Source: Streptomyces calvus
GTDB lineage: Bacteria > Actinomycetota > Actinomycetes > Streptomycetales > Streptomycetaceae
DNA: 64,000 bases
Direction of reading: 5' to 3'
Assembly: GCF_006782915.1 (NCBI RefSeq)
Contig: NZ_VCNP01000052.1
Coordinates: 18,487-82,486, forward strand
Shown here: one piece after another, positions 13,086 through 22,708 of the stretch
Position numbering within the stretch: the stretch's first letter is position 1
Layout: every line of letters starts with the position of its first letter
Position numbers and translations under genes: made by a program
The notes under the pieces: model-generated
What the model was told of the DNA's origin: nothing
Databases searched by the model: none
What the model saw: only the letters and a program-made list of their open reading frames with translations

Positions 13086-15440
13086 CCGCATCCCGGCGAC
13101 CCGCTCACGCACTCCGGACCACCACGCCGAGACCGCCCACACCACACGTACAGCGGAACGCGGCACGAGCACCGCGCGCAGCCGCGTCCGCCGGCCGACC
13201 GGCGCCCGCAGCCCCGCCACCGCCCGGCGCACCTCGTCCGCCAGACCCGCCACCGGCCGCGGCCGCGGCGCGTACAGAACCTGCTCCACCGCGTCCGCCA
13301 CCCGGTGCACCGACGCCGCCGCATCCGGGTCGAGCCGGCCCAGCCGCACGATCCGGGCCGCCGCCCCGCGCGGACTCAGCGACTCGTCCGGCGGGACACC
13401 GAGGTCCCACGCCGTGTCGCTCAGCTCGTCCCAGAGGGACAGGACGTACGGCGCCGCCTCCGCCTCCGACCGGCCGTGCGCACCCAGCCGCACCGCCCGT
13501 ATCCTCATCCGCCACAGCATCGGCGCCAGCGGCAGCACCAGCAGGGCGAGACCGGCCAGCACCCACGCCGGCACCACGTACCACGTGCGGTCGTCGTCGT
13601 CCGTGGGCGGGGCCGCCTGCGGCGACTCGCCGCCGCACGCCTCCAGCTTCCGCTCCTCCGCCGTGCAGCTCTCGCTCCGCGACGGCTCGGCCGACGGCTG
13701 GTCGGGCGCCGCACGGGACGGCCGGGCCGGGTCCGGCAGCGAACTGTCCGCGGCGTCCGGCACGGTGTACGCCGGCGCCGAACCCCGGCTCGGAGTCGGC
13801 TCGAAACGGGTCCAGCCCACACCCTCGAAGTACAGCTCCGGCCAGGCGTGCGCGTCCCGCAGCCCCACCGCGACCGAACCGTCCGCCTGCGGCGTGCCCG
13901 GCGCGAAGCCCACCGCCACCCGCGCCGGTATGCCCAGCGAACGGGCCATCGACGCCATCGCGAACGAGAAGTGCATGCAGAAGCCCTGCTTGTCCCGCAG
14001 GAAACGCGCGATGCCCTGCGCACCACTGCCGACGGCCACCTCGGTGTCGTACTCGAAGCCGCCGGTGAGCGTGAAGTACTCCTGGAGCCGGACCGCCCGC
14101 TCGTAGGCGTTGCCCGCGCCCTCGGTGACCTCGCGGGCGGTCCGCGACACCACCGCGGGCAGCGAGTCCGGCAGCTCGGTGTACTCCCGCTCCAGGGCGG
14201 GCGCCGGCCTCGGCGCGCCGGCCAGCTGCTCCGGGGTGGGCTGCACCAGGAGACTGCGCACCTCGTACGTCAGACCGCGCGTGTCCTGGCCGCCGGCGCC
14301 GGCCACCGTCATGCCGACCGGCTCGTAGCGCCAGTTGCCGCTGACACCGACCCGGCTCGGCGGGTACGGCATCGGCAGCCAGTCCTGGCCGTACCAGTCG
14401 GCGGTGGAGATCGTGGTGCCGACCTCCGTGCGCCCGACGCCGGGGCCCAGGCCCGGCGGCGTCGGGAACGGGCCCTGGGGCACGGCGGTGTGCGACCGCT
14501 TGGACGGCTTCCACGTGGTGCCGTCGAACTCGTCCAGGGACACGATCCGCAGATACAGGTCCGTCACGTCCGTCAGCTCGGTGCGCACCGACATGACCTG
14601 GCGGTCCTCGTCCACGTTCAGCGAGTCCTGCAGTGACACCAGAGGACTCACCTCGGATATCGTGCCGCCCCCGCCGGTGCCCCGGCCCACGCGCGAACCC
14701 GCCGCGTCCAGCAGGCCGCCGTTCATCGACGGCAGGCCGAGCGGCACCACCAGGGCGATGCCCAGCGCCACCGCTCCGATCCGCCGGCCGGTGCGCACCG
14801 GAGCGGCGGCACCCGGTGGCCGGCTGCCCGGCCCGCGCGCCGCGGTGCCGAACACCCGGCCCCACTGCGCGAGCCGGTCACGCCCCTCGGCGAGCAGCAG
14901 CATCAGATAGCCGGCCGCCGCCAGCAGGAACCACAGCCATTCGACGCCGTTGTCCGACAGCCCCGCCGCCACCGAGTACAGGGCGAGCAGCGGAAGCCCT
15001 GCCGGGGCCGCGCTGCGGAAGGTCACCGCGAGGGTGTCCACCAGCAACCCGATCACCAGGACCCCGCCGACCAGCATCAGCCGGATGCCGTCCGACAGCG
15101 GCGCCGGGATCGCGTACCGGCCGACGTCGCTCCCGCCCCGCTCCAGCAGGTCGGCGAAGAAACGGAAGGCGTCCGGGCCGGGAAACAGTCCGGCGAAGGC
15201 GTGCGCACGGGCGAAGACCAGCGTCAGCAGCACGAGCGTGACCAGCACCTGGAGGGCAACCGTCACCGGCCGCGCCAGCGGCACCCGGCGGGCCGCCGCA
15301 CCCACGCCCGACTGCACGCCCAGCAGCAGCGCCGCCTGGACGATCCACGACACCGGTTCGACCAGCGGCAGCAGCGCGCACGCCGTCATCAGGGTGGCCG
15401 CCCACGCGCACAGCGCCAGCCTCGCCCGCCCGCTGATCAC
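13050..15440 (-). CDS. TgpA-like transglutaminase membrane protein with DUF4129
   Basis: A 796-residue protein. The first 250 residues hold six to seven membrane helices (TgpA N-terminal domain). A large extracytoplasmic transglutaminase-like domain follows, with the catalytic Cys in QGFCMHFSFAMASMARSLG, the His in RDAHAWPE, and FEPTP where family members often have FDPT, so an acidic third residue is kept as Glu. A further membrane helix (WYVVPAWVLAGLALLVLPLAP) and a cytoplasmic DUF4129-like domain complete it. The GTG start at 15440 overlaps the TGA of the DUF58 gene (GTGA), which decides the start. It probably acts at the membrane surface as a protease or crosslinker with the two preceding gene products. 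Substrates are unknown. Confidence 0.9.
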   Translation of the reverse strand: MISGRARLALCAWAATLMTACALLPLVEPVSWIVQAALLLGVQSGVGAAARRVPLARPVTVALQVLVTLVLLTLVFARAHAFAGLFPGPDAFRFFADLLERGGSDVGRYAIPAPLSDGIRLMLVGGVLVIGLLVDTLAVTFRSAAPAGLPLLALYSVAAGLSDNGVEWLWFLLAAAGYLMLLLAEGRDRLAQWGRVFGTAARGPGSRPPGAAAPVRTGRRIGAVALGIALVVPLGLPSMNGGLLDAAGSRVGRGTGGGGTISEVSPLVSLQDSLNVDEDRQVMSVRTELTDVTDLYLRIVSLDEFDGTTWKPSKRSHTAVPQGPFPTPPGLGPGVGRTEVGTTISTADWYGQDWLPMPYPPSRVGVSGNWRYEPVGMTVAGAGGQDTRGLTYEVRSLLVQPTPEQLAGAPRPAPALEREYTELPDSLPAVVSRTAREVTEGAGNAYERAVRLQEYFTLTGGFEYDTEVAVGSGAQGIARFLRDKQGFCMHFSFAMASMARSLGIPARVAVGFAPGTPQADGSVAVGLRDAHAWPELYFEGVGWTRFEPTPSRGSAPAYTVPDAADSSLPDPARPSRAAPDQPSAEPSRSESCTAEERKLEACGGESPQAAPPTDDDDRTWYVVPAWVLAGLALLVLPLAPMLWRMRIRAVRLGAHGRSEAEAAPYVLSLWDELSDTAWDLGVPPDESLSPRGAAARIVRLGRLDPDAAASVHRVADAVEQVLYAPRPRPVAGLADEVRRAVAGLRAPVGRRTRLRAVLVPRSAVRVVWAVSAWWSGVRERVAGMRLAGRGPFRQRG

Positions 15441-16798
15441 GGTCCCTCCCCGCCGCCCGCCGCCGCCAGGCCCGACCGCTCCCGGTCGGCCTGCCGCCAC
15501 AGCTCGCCCAGCGGGGCGCCCCGCGGCACACCCAGGGCCGTCCAGCCCGCCTCGCGCAGCATCCGCATCCCCTCCCCGCTCACCGCGGGCGGACCGGGCA
15601 CGCCGGCCGGTTCCCGCAGCCAGGACTCACTGTCCAGTACGAAGGCGAGGGCGCCCCCGCTGCGCCGCCGCATCCGGGCGAGCACCTCCGCCTCGTCCTC
15701 GTCGAGGTCGCCGAGGAAGGCCACCAACAGCCCTTCGTTGCCGCCGCGCAGCACGTCGTAGGCGCGCGACAGACCCGCCTCGTCGGAGTGGTCCACCACG
15801 GCGAGGGTGTCCATCATCAGTCCCGCCGCGTCCGCCGACTCCTGGCTCGCGCCCGCGAACCCGTCGGCCCCCTCACCCGGCACCGAGGCGCCCGTGTCGG
15901 TGAGCAGCCGCACCGAGAAACCCCGCTCCAGCATGTGCACCAGCACCGAGGCCACGCCCGACACCGCCCACTCGAACGCCGAGTCCGGCCCGGCGCCCGC
16001 GTAGGCGACGGCCCGGGTGTCCAGCAGCACCGTGCACCGGGCGCGCTGCGGCTGCTCCTCGCGGCGCACCATCAGCTCGCCGTGGCGCGCGGTGGAGCGC
16101 CAGTGCACCCGGCGCAGATCGTCGCCGTGGCGGTAGCCGCGCGGGATCACGTCGTCCTCGCCGGCCAGCGCCAGCGAACGCTGCCGCCCGTCGCCGTACC
16201 CCTTCGCCTCGCCGCTCAGCCGCACCGGCGGCAGCGGTTCCACGCGCGGTACCACCGTCAGCGTGTCGTGGGCCGAGAAGGACCGGGTCAGCTCGCACAT
16301 CCCGAACGGGTCGCTCAGCCGCAGCTGGAGCGGCCCCAGCGGATAGCGGCCGCGCAGATCCGAACGCACCCGGTAGGACACCTCGCGGCGCCCGCCCGCC
16401 TCCACCCGGTCCAGCAGGAACCGCGGCCGCGGCCCGAGCACGTACGGCACCCGGTCCTGGAGCATCAGCAGACCCGTCGGCATCCGGGAGACGTTCTCCA
16501 TCCGCAGGTGCACCCGCGCCTCGGAACCGGCGGGCACCCGCCCGGGGGAGAGGCCGCGGCTGCCGGCGACGCGGTGGCGGGTGCGGTAGAGCACGGTCGC
16601 GCAGACCAGCGGCAGCACCGCCAGCAGCAGCCCGACCCGCAGCAGATCGCTCTGCCCGAGCACGTACGCGCAGACCGCGGCCGCCACACCGGCGGCGAGG
16701 AAGGACCGCCCGCGGGTGGTGAGTCCCGCCAGGGCCGTCCGGACGCCGCCCCGCTCGCCCGCCCCACCCTCCCCGTGGACCGCACCCGCGGTGGTCAT
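15437..16798 (-). CDS. DUF58 domain protein
   Basis: A 453-residue protein with two N-terminal membrane helices (about residues 30-70) and a C-terminal DUF58 (von Willebrand A-like) domain containing the signature DDLRRVHWRSTARHGELMVR and the strand CTVLLDTRA. DUF58 proteins accompany MoxR ATPases. The ATG at 16798 overlaps the moxR stop codon by one base (TGATG) and its own stop overlaps the next start (GTGA), so all three are translationally coupled. It may act as the adaptor between the MoxR ATPase and the transglutaminase. No direct function is known. Confidence 0.9.
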   Translation of the reverse strand: MTTAGAVHGEGGAGERGGVRTALAGLTTRGRSFLAAGVAAAVCAYVLGQSDLLRVGLLLAVLPLVCATVLYRTRHRVAGSRGLSPGRVPAGSEARVHLRMENVSRMPTGLLMLQDRVPYVLGPRPRFLLDRVEAGGRREVSYRVRSDLRGRYPLGPLQLRLSDPFGMCELTRSFSAHDTLTVVPRVEPLPPVRLSGEAKGYGDGRQRSLALAGEDDVIPRGYRHGDDLRRVHWRSTARHGELMVRREEQPQRARCTVLLDTRAVAYAGAGPDSAFEWAVSGVASVLVHMLERGFSVRLLTDTGASVPGEGADGFAGASQESADAAGLMMDTLAVVDHSDEAGLSRAYDVLRGGNEGLLVAFLGDLDEDEAEVLARMRRRSGGALAFVLDSESWLREPAGVPGPPAVSGEGMRMLREAGWTALGVPRGAPLGELWRQADRERSGLAAAGGGEGP

Positions 16799-17871
16799 CA
16801 CAGCCTCCGGGGCGGCTGCTGGCCGTACCCCTGCCCGCCCCGGCCCAGGCCGAAGCCGGACTGCTGCCCGGTCGCCGCGGGCACCGGGGTGCGCTGCAGG
16901 ATCTCCTGCACCACCTGCTCGGCGGTGCGGCGGTTCAGCTGTGCCTGCGCGGTGGGCAGCAGCCGGTGGGCCAGCACGGCCACGGCGAGCGCCTGCACGT
17001 CGTCCGGCAGCGCGTACTCCCGCCCGCACAGGGCCGCGGACGCCTTCGCCGCGCGCAGCAGGTGCAGCGTCGCCCGCGGGGAGGCGCCGAGTCTGAGGTC
17101 CGGGTGCGTACGGGTGGCGGCCACCAGGTCCACCGCGTACCGGCGCACCGGCTCCGCCACGTGCACGCCGCGCACCGCCTCTATGAGCTTCAGGATCTCG
17201 TGCGCGTGCGCCACCGGCTGGAGGTCCTCCAGCGGGGAGACGCCACCGTGCACGTCCAGCATCCGCAGCTCGGCCTCCGCGCTCGGGTAACCGACCGAGA
17301 CGCGGGCCATGAAACGGTCGCGCTGGGCCTCCGGCAGCGGATAGGTGCCCTCCATCTCGACCGGGTTCTGCGTCGCCACGACCATGAAGGGGCTGGGCAG
17401 TTCGTAGGTCTTGCCGTCGATGGTGACCTGGCGCTCCTCCATCGACTCCAGCAGCGCCGACTGCGTCTTCGGCGACGCGCGGTTGATCTCGTCGCCGATC
17501 ACCACCTGCGCGAAGATGGCGCCCGGCTTGAACTCGAAGTCGCGACGCTGCTGGTCCCAGATGGACACCCCGGTGATGTCCGAGGGCAGCAGGTCCGGTG
17601 TGAACTGGATCCGCCGCACCGAGCAGTCGATGGACCGGGCCAGTGCCTTGGCCAGCATCGTCTTGCCGACGCCCGGGACATCCTCGATGAGCAGATGCCC
17701 CTCCGCGAGCAGCACCGTCAGCGAGAGCCGTACGACCTCGGGCTTGCCCTCGATCACGCCCTCCACCGAACCCCGCACGCGCTCCACCACGGCGGTCAGG
17801 TCATCCCCCACCCGCGAAAAATCTCGGGCGGGGGGACCTCCATGGCTCGCTCGATCGTCATAGGTCGTCAC
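16798..17871 (-). CDS. MoxR-family AAA+ ATPase
   Basis: A 357-residue AAA+ ATPase. Walker A is GVGKT (residues 67-71), Walker B is VVIGDEINRA, sensor 1 is VVATQNPVEMEGTYPLPEAQRDRF, split here as VVATQNP then PEAQRDRF, and a C-terminal lid domain follows. The last 40 residues are Gly/Gln-rich. MoxR enzymes act as chaperones that remodel or activate partner complexes with a vWA protein, here the DUF58 gene. GTG 17871 is chosen because GAGGAGGG lies just upstream and MTTYDDRA begins the conserved part; a 48-residue upstream extension is open but not conserved-looking. Confidence 0.93.
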   Translation of the reverse strand: MTTYDDRASHGGPPARDFSRVGDDLTAVVERVRGSVEGVIEGKPEVVRLSLTVLLAEGHLLIEDVPGVGKTMLAKALARSIDCSVRRIQFTPDLLPSDITGVSIWDQQRRDFEFKPGAIFAQVVIGDEINRASPKTQSALLESMEERQVTIDGKTYELPSPFMVVATQNPVEMEGTYPLPEAQRDRFMARVSVGYPSAEAELRMLDVHGGVSPLEDLQPVAHAHEILKLIEAVRGVHVAEPVRRYAVDLVAATRTHPDLRLGASPRATLHLLRAAKASAALCGREYALPDDVQALAVAVLAHRLLPTAQAQLNRRTAEQVVQEILQRTPVPAATGQQSGFGLGRGGQGYGQQPPRRL

Positions 17872-18143
17872 CCGGCCCTCCTCGGCCTTTCCCCGCGCTC
17901 CGCAAAGGAGCGGGGAACCCCAAATGTCCCGGGCCGACGCCTTGCCGCGCGGACCGGCCCACCCCGAATCACGGACGTCACGCCGGAAAAGTTCCGCGTG
18001 ACACCACTCCCGCATTCTTGCCGCCGTTACCGATTCGTGTCACTCGCCTGTGGACAACCGGCGGCGAAACGCCGGGTTCCGCACGTTTCACGAACCGTGC
18101 GTTCGGGTCGTCTCCGGGGCGGGCGGCCGCTGCCGGTGTCCGC

Positions 18144-18695
18144 TCAGGCGGGGTCGACCTCGCGCAGCAGACCCGTCTTCACGTCGAAGACGAAGCCGCG
18201 CACGTCGTCGGTGTGCAGCAGGAACGGCGAGGTGCGCACCCGCTGCATCGACTGCCGCACGTCCTGGTCGACGTCCCGGAAGGCCTCCACGGCCCAGGAG
18301 GGACGCTGGCCCACCTCCATCTCCAGTTCGTGCCGGAACTCCTCGGTGAGGGATTCCAGGCCGCAGCCGGTGTGGTGGATGAGGACCACGCTGCGGGTGC
18401 CGAGCGCCCGCTGGCTGATGGTGAGCGAGCGGATCACGTCGTCGGTCACGACACCGCCCGCGTTGCGGATGGTGTGGCAGTCGCCGAGGGAGAGGCCGAG
18501 CGCGTCGTGCAGGTCGAGGCGGGCGTCCATGCAGGCCACCACGGCGACGTGCAGCACGGGACGGGCGTCCATCCCGGGATCGGTGAAGGCGGCGGCGTAC
18601 TGCTGGTTGGCCTCGACCAGACGGTCGGTGACCGTGCCCTGGCCGTGGGTGTCTCCGGAGCCGGTGGGAACCGATGCAGAAGTCGTCATACTCAT
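18144..18695 (-). CDS. Beta-class carbonic anhydrase
   Basis: A 183-residue zinc enzyme interconverting CO2 and bicarbonate. The zinc ligands are visible as Cys55 in CMDARLD, and His108 with Cys111 in HHTGCG; the Asp57/Arg59 dyad of the beta class is present. The length fits the compact bacterial branch. Two start codons are possible, ATG at 18695 and ATG at 18689; the first is given. It lies upstream of, and on the same strand as, the moxR operon but is separated from it by 272 bases that contain a leader hairpin at 17891-17915, so it is probably a separate transcript. Confidence 0.93.
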   Translation of the reverse strand: MSMTTSASVPTGSGDTHGQGTVTDRLVEANQQYAAAFTDPGMDARPVLHVAVVACMDARLDLHDALGLSLGDCHTIRNAGGVVTDDVIRSLTISQRALGTRSVVLIHHTGCGLESLTEEFRHELEMEVGQRPSWAVEAFRDVDQDVRQSMQRVRTSPFLLHTDDVRGFVFDVKTGLLREVDPA

Positions 18696-18864
18696 GACGT
18701 TACTGGTCACACGGCCGTCGCACTCGTTGTGAGAGGGGACAAAGAACGTCAGCGGTTCTTGGAGTGAGGTAACCCACACGAGTGGTGTGAGCCCCCTCCC
18801 GCGGGTGATTCGCCCGCCGTACGCCTTGACCCCGCGCGCGGACCGCGACGCGCAGGCCGGTTGA

Positions 18865-18892
18865 TTGACCGGGCGACACCGTGGACTAAAGT
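18865..18892 (+). promoter_or_regulatory. Vegetative promoter of the division cluster
   Basis: TTGACC (18865-18870), a 16-base spacer and TAAAGT (18887-18892) match the main sigma-factor consensus. It lies in the 412-base gap between the divergent carbonic anhydrase gene and rsmH and would give a leader of about 210 bases. Nothing else recognisable is in that gap; in particular there is no mraZ. Confidence 0.6.
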
Positions 18893-19107
18893 GACGCGAA
18901 GCGGGAGGCGAGACCGCCCGCCGCACTGATTTCCCCCGGAGATCCCGGCACCGACCGGCCGATCTCCCCGCGTGCGCGGCGCGTACGCACGGCTCGGCCT
19001 CCTCCCGCCGCCGGCCGGCTGACGCCTCCGGCGCCGGCCGCCCCTTCACCGGGGGAGAGCGGGAACCCGGCGGTGCGTGACGGCCGTGCCGGACCTGAGA
19101 GGGCCAG

Positions 19108-20064
19108 TTGAGCCAGAGTCGACACGTCCCGGTGATGCTCCAGCGGTGCCTGGACCTGTTGGCGCCCGCGCTGGAGCGGCCGGGAGCCGTCGTGGTCGAC
19201 TGCACCCTGGGCCTCGGCGGCCACAGCGAGGCCCTGCTCCGGCGGTTCCCCGAGGCCCGGCTCGTCGCCCTGGACCGCGACAAGGAGGCCCTGCGCCTGT
19301 CCGGCGAGCGGCTCGCGCCCTTCGGCGAGCGCGCCACCCTGGTGCACGCCGTCTACGACGAACTCCCCGACGTCCTCGACCGGCTCGGCCTCCCGCGCGT
19401 GCAGGGCGTCCTGTTCGACCTCGGCGTGTCCTCCATGCAGCTCGACGAGGCCGACCGCGGCTTCGCCTACGCCCAGGACGCCCCCCTCGACATGCGGATG
19501 GACCAGACGACCGGCATCAGCGCCGCCGAGGTCCTCAACACCTATCCGCCCGGCGAGCTCGTGCGGATCCTGCGCGCCTACGGCGAGGAGAAGCAGGCCA
19601 AGCGGATCGTGTCGGCGATCGTGCGCGAGCGCGCGAAGGAGCCGTTCACCACCAGCGCGCGGCTGGTCGAACTCATCCGGGACGCGCTGCCGCAGGCCGC
19701 CAAGCGCACCGGCGGCAACCCGGCCAAACGCACCTTCCAGGCCCTGCGGATCGAGGTCAACGGCGAACTGTCGGTGCTGGAGCGGGCGATCCCGGCGGCG
19801 GTGAAGGCCCTCGACGTCGGCGGACGCATCGCCGTGCTGTCGTACCACTCCCTGGAGGACCGCCTCGTCAAGCAGGTGTTCGCGGCCGGCGCCGCCACCA
19901 CCGCACCGCCCGGGCTCCCGGTCGTGCCCGAGCACCACCAGCCCCGGCTCAAGCTGCTCACGCGCGGTGCCGAACTTCCCACCGAGGAGGAGATCGCCGA
20001 GAACCGGCGCGCGGCCCCCGCGCGGCTGCGCGGCGCCCAGCGGATCCGGGAGGACGTCGTTTGA
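19108..20064 (+). CDS. rsmH: 16S rRNA (cytosine1402-N4)-methyltransferase RsmH
   Basis: A 318-residue methyltransferase (formerly MraW) that modifies C1402 in the ribosomal P site. The family start HVPVML, motif I VDCTLGLGGHSEALL, the acidic LVALDRD, GVLFDLGVSSMQLD, and the C-terminal LSYHSLEDRLVK are all present. It is the first gene of the dcw cluster here. TTG 19108 is chosen because GAGAGGG lies about 5 bases upstream and it places HVPVML at residue 6; no ATG or GTG fits better. Confidence 0.96.
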   Translation: MSQSRHVPVMLQRCLDLLAPALERPGAVVVDCTLGLGGHSEALLRRFPEARLVALDRDKEALRLSGERLAPFGERATLVHAVYDELPDVLDRLGLPRVQGVLFDLGVSSMQLDEADRGFAYAQDAPLDMRMDQTTGISAAEVLNTYPPGELVRILRAYGEEKQAKRIVSAIVRERAKEPFTTSARLVELIRDALPQAAKRTGGNPAKRTFQALRIEVNGELSVLERAIPAAVKALDVGGRIAVLSYHSLEDRLVKQVFAAGAATTAPPGLPVVPEHHQPRLKLLTRGAELPTEEEIAENRRAAPARLRGAQRIREDVV

Positions 20065-20163
20065 GGCAGGGGACGGACCGCGGGGCGTGAGGCCCGGGAC
20101 CGCCCACGAGGCGGGTGACGGGCCGGGTGCACGGGTGGGAAAGCCGAACTCAGGGGAGCGTGA

Positions 20164-20709
20164 GTGAGTAGGAAACCCGAACCGAGGGGGAAGCCGGGGC
20201 TGCCGCGGCAACCCGAACTGCGGGGCAGGGCGGCCCGGCTCGCGCGTCTCCTGCCCACCGGACGGGCCCAGGCGGCGCGCACCCCCTTCGTCCTCCTCGT
20301 CGTCCTCCTCCTCGGCGGTGGTCTGATCGGCCTGCTGGTGCTGAACTCCGCGCTCAGCGAAGGCGCCTTCCAGCTCGACGACCTCCAGCGGGAGACGAAG
20401 AACCTCACCGACGAGGAACAGGCGCTGCAACGCGACATCGACGCCTACTCCGCCCCCGACGCCCTCCAGCGCCGCGCCCGCGAACTCGGCATGGTGCCCG
20501 GCGGCGACCCCGCCTTCCTGAGCCCCGACGGCAAGGTCAAGGGCGTGCCCAGCGCCGCCTCCGCCGTCCGCGCGCCGATGGTCCTCGCCCCCGAGGCGCT
20601 GGCCACCGCGACGGTCCCGCCGCCGCACTCGGCACCGAGCCCGGCGGGCGGCGCCCCGGCCGCCCCCGACCCCACGCCCTCCGCGTCGACATCGAACCCC
20701 GGCAGGTGA
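20164..20709 (+). CDS. ftsL: FtsL-like septum formation protein
   Basis: A 181-residue bitopic membrane protein: a basic cytoplasmic N-terminus, one membrane helix (about residues 42-64, PFVLLVVLLLGGGLIGLLVL), then a coiled-coil segment (LDDLQRETKNLTDEEQALQRDID) and a Pro/Ala-rich tail. This topology and the position between rsmH and ftsI identify FtsL, which with FtsB and FtsQ activates FtsW/FtsI at the septum. The extended disordered tail is longer than in enteric FtsL. Its stop codon overlaps the ftsI GTG by four bases. Confidence 0.88.
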   Translation: MSRKPEPRGKPGLPRQPELRGRAARLARLLPTGRAQAARTPFVLLVVLLLGGGLIGLLVLNSALSEGAFQLDDLQRETKNLTDEEQALQRDIDAYSAPDALQRRARELGMVPGGDPAFLSPDGKVKGVPSAASAVRAPMVLAPEALATATVPPPHSAPSPAGGAPAAPDPTPSASTSNPGR

Positions 20710-22673
20710 CGGAAGTGTCCGACAGGGAACCGCCCCGCCGCCGGGTGCCCGGACCCGCCAGGCCCGCCCGGCCGGGCGCCGGCGGGCGCCCGGGCCCCGG
20801 CGCCCGCCCGGCCCGCCGGCCCGCCGGCCCCCGCGCAGGGGCCCCGAAGACGATCAGACTGGGCAGCCCGCGCCCCCGCCTGCGTCTGATCGGCGTGACC
20901 CTGACCCTCGTGCTGCTCGCCTTCGTCGTACGCCTGTTCCAGGTGCAGGCCGTCGACGCGAGCACCTACGCCTCCAAGGCCGAGCGGAACCGCTACGTGG
21001 GGCAGGTGCTGGCCGCCGAACGCGGCGAGATCACCGACCGCAACGGCGTGGCCCTGGCGACCAGCGAGGACGCCTACGACATCACCGCCGACCCCACGAT
21101 GTTCGCCCCGGACGAGCTGGAGATCGCCGACGGCCCCGAGCAGGCCGCGGCCCTCCTCGCCCCGATCCTCGGCCAGGACCAGGAGGACCTGGTCCGGAAA
21201 CTGCGGCCGGAGAACAAGGCCCTGCGCTACGTCAAGCTGGCCGGCCGCCAGACCCCGCAGGTCTGGAAGCAGATCAAGGACCTGAAGGCCGCGCTGGCGA
21301 AGAAGACCGAGACCGACGAGTCCGCCGCCAACGTGCTGGCCGGCGTCTTCTCCGTGCCCACCAGCAAGCGCGTGTACCCCAACAACGAGCTCGCCGCCGG
21401 GATACTGGGCTGGGTCAACGCCGAGGGCAAGGGCGCCGGGGGCGTCGAGCTCCAGCTGGACAAGCGGCTGGCCGGCAAGGACGGCAAGATCCGCTACGCC
21501 CAGTCCGGCGGCCGTCTGGTCCCCACCGCGGGCTCCACCGAGACCCCGGCCGTGCCCGGCAGCGACATCGAGCTCACCATCGACCGCGACATCCAGTGGG
21601 CCGCGCAGAACGCCATCAGCAAGCAGGTGAAGGAGTCCGTGGCCGACCGCGGCTACGTCATCGTGCAGGACACCCGCACCGGCGAGGTCCTGGCGATGGC
21701 CAACGCGCCCGGCTTCGACCCCAACGACCTCTCCGAGGCCGACCCCACGGCGCTCGGCAACGCCGCTCTCCAGGACGCCTACGAGCCCGGCTCCACCGCC
21801 AAGGTCCTCTCGATGGCCGCGGTCCTGGAGGAGAACGCCGCCACCCCGCTGACCCATGTCGTCGTGCCCAACCGGCTGCACCGCGGCGACCGGCTGTTCA
21901 AGGACGACATCGACCACCCGACCTGGTACCTCACGCTCAACGGCGTGCTCGCCAAGTCCAGCAACATCGGCACCATCCTCGCCACCGGCCAGCTCGGCAG
22001 GACCCAGGCGCAGGCCAACCGGGTCCTCTACGACTACCTGCGCAGGTTCGGCTTCGGCAGCCACACCGGGCTGGGCTTCCCCGGCGAGACCAAGGGCATC
22101 CTCGCCCCGCCGGACACCTGGTCCACCTCGCAGCAGTACACGATCCCTTTCGGCCAGGGCGTCTCCATCAACGCCATGCAGGCCGCGTCCGTGTACTCGA
22201 CCATCGCCAACGGCGGCGTCCGCATCGAGCCCACCCTGGTGCGCGGCGCCAAGGGACCTGACGGACGCTTCACCCCCGCCCCGAAGCCCAAGAAGACGAG
22301 GGTCGTCAGTGAGAAGACGGCGAAGACCCTCGCCCGGATGCTGGAGTCGGTCGTGGACGACGAGGAGGGCACCGGCACCAAGGCCCGCATCCCGGGCTAC
22401 CGGGTCGCGGGCAAGACGGGTACGGCGAACCGAGTGGATCCGGCCACCGGCAAGTACCACGGCTACACCTCGTCGTTCGCCGGATTCGCGCCCGCCGACA
22501 AGCCGCGGATCACCGTGTACTGCGTCATCCAGAACGCCACCGAGGGCAACTACTTCGGCGGCCAGATCTGCGGCCCCGTCTACAAGCAGGTCATGGAGTT
22601 CGCCCTGAAGACCCTCCAGGTGCCGCCCACCGGCGCCGATCCCGCCAGAATCCCGGTCACCTTCAAACCCTGA
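20706..22673 (+). CDS. ftsI: Division-specific class B penicillin-binding protein FtsI
   Basis: A 655-residue septal transpeptidase. A long Pro/Arg/Gly-rich cytoplasmic N-terminus precedes the membrane helix at about residues 60-78. The penicillin-binding domain has the nucleophile motif S363-T-A-K366, S418-S-N420 and K570-T-G572, all intact. It crosslinks the glycan made by FtsW at sporulation and vegetative septa. The GTG start overlaps the ftsL stop (GTGA), indicating translational coupling. Confidence 0.95.
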   Translation: MTEVSDREPPRRRVPGPARPARPGAGGRPGPGARPARRPAGPRAGAPKTIRLGSPRPRLRLIGVTLTLVLLAFVVRLFQVQAVDASTYASKAERNRYVGQVLAAERGEITDRNGVALATSEDAYDITADPTMFAPDELEIADGPEQAAALLAPILGQDQEDLVRKLRPENKALRYVKLAGRQTPQVWKQIKDLKAALAKKTETDESAANVLAGVFSVPTSKRVYPNNELAAGILGWVNAEGKGAGGVELQLDKRLAGKDGKIRYAQSGGRLVPTAGSTETPAVPGSDIELTIDRDIQWAAQNAISKQVKESVADRGYVIVQDTRTGEVLAMANAPGFDPNDLSEADPTALGNAALQDAYEPGSTAKVLSMAAVLEENAATPLTHVVVPNRLHRGDRLFKDDIDHPTWYLTLNGVLAKSSNIGTILATGQLGRTQAQANRVLYDYLRRFGFGSHTGLGFPGETKGILAPPDTWSTSQQYTIPFGQGVSINAMQAASVYSTIANGGVRIEPTLVRGAKGPDGRFTPAPKPKKTRVVSEKTAKTLARMLESVVDDEEGTGTKARIPGYRVAGKTGTANRVDPATGKYHGYTSSFAGFAPADKPRITVYCVIQNATEGNYFGGQICGPVYKQVMEFALKTLQVPPTGADPARIPVTFKP

Positions 22674-22708
22674 CCCGTACCGAGCACCGAGCCACCAGGA
22701 ACCACCCC

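Noticed and set aside
18700..19107. mraZ gene before rsmH
   Set aside because: No frame shows the MraZ double DxxGR signature; only a promoter is visible.
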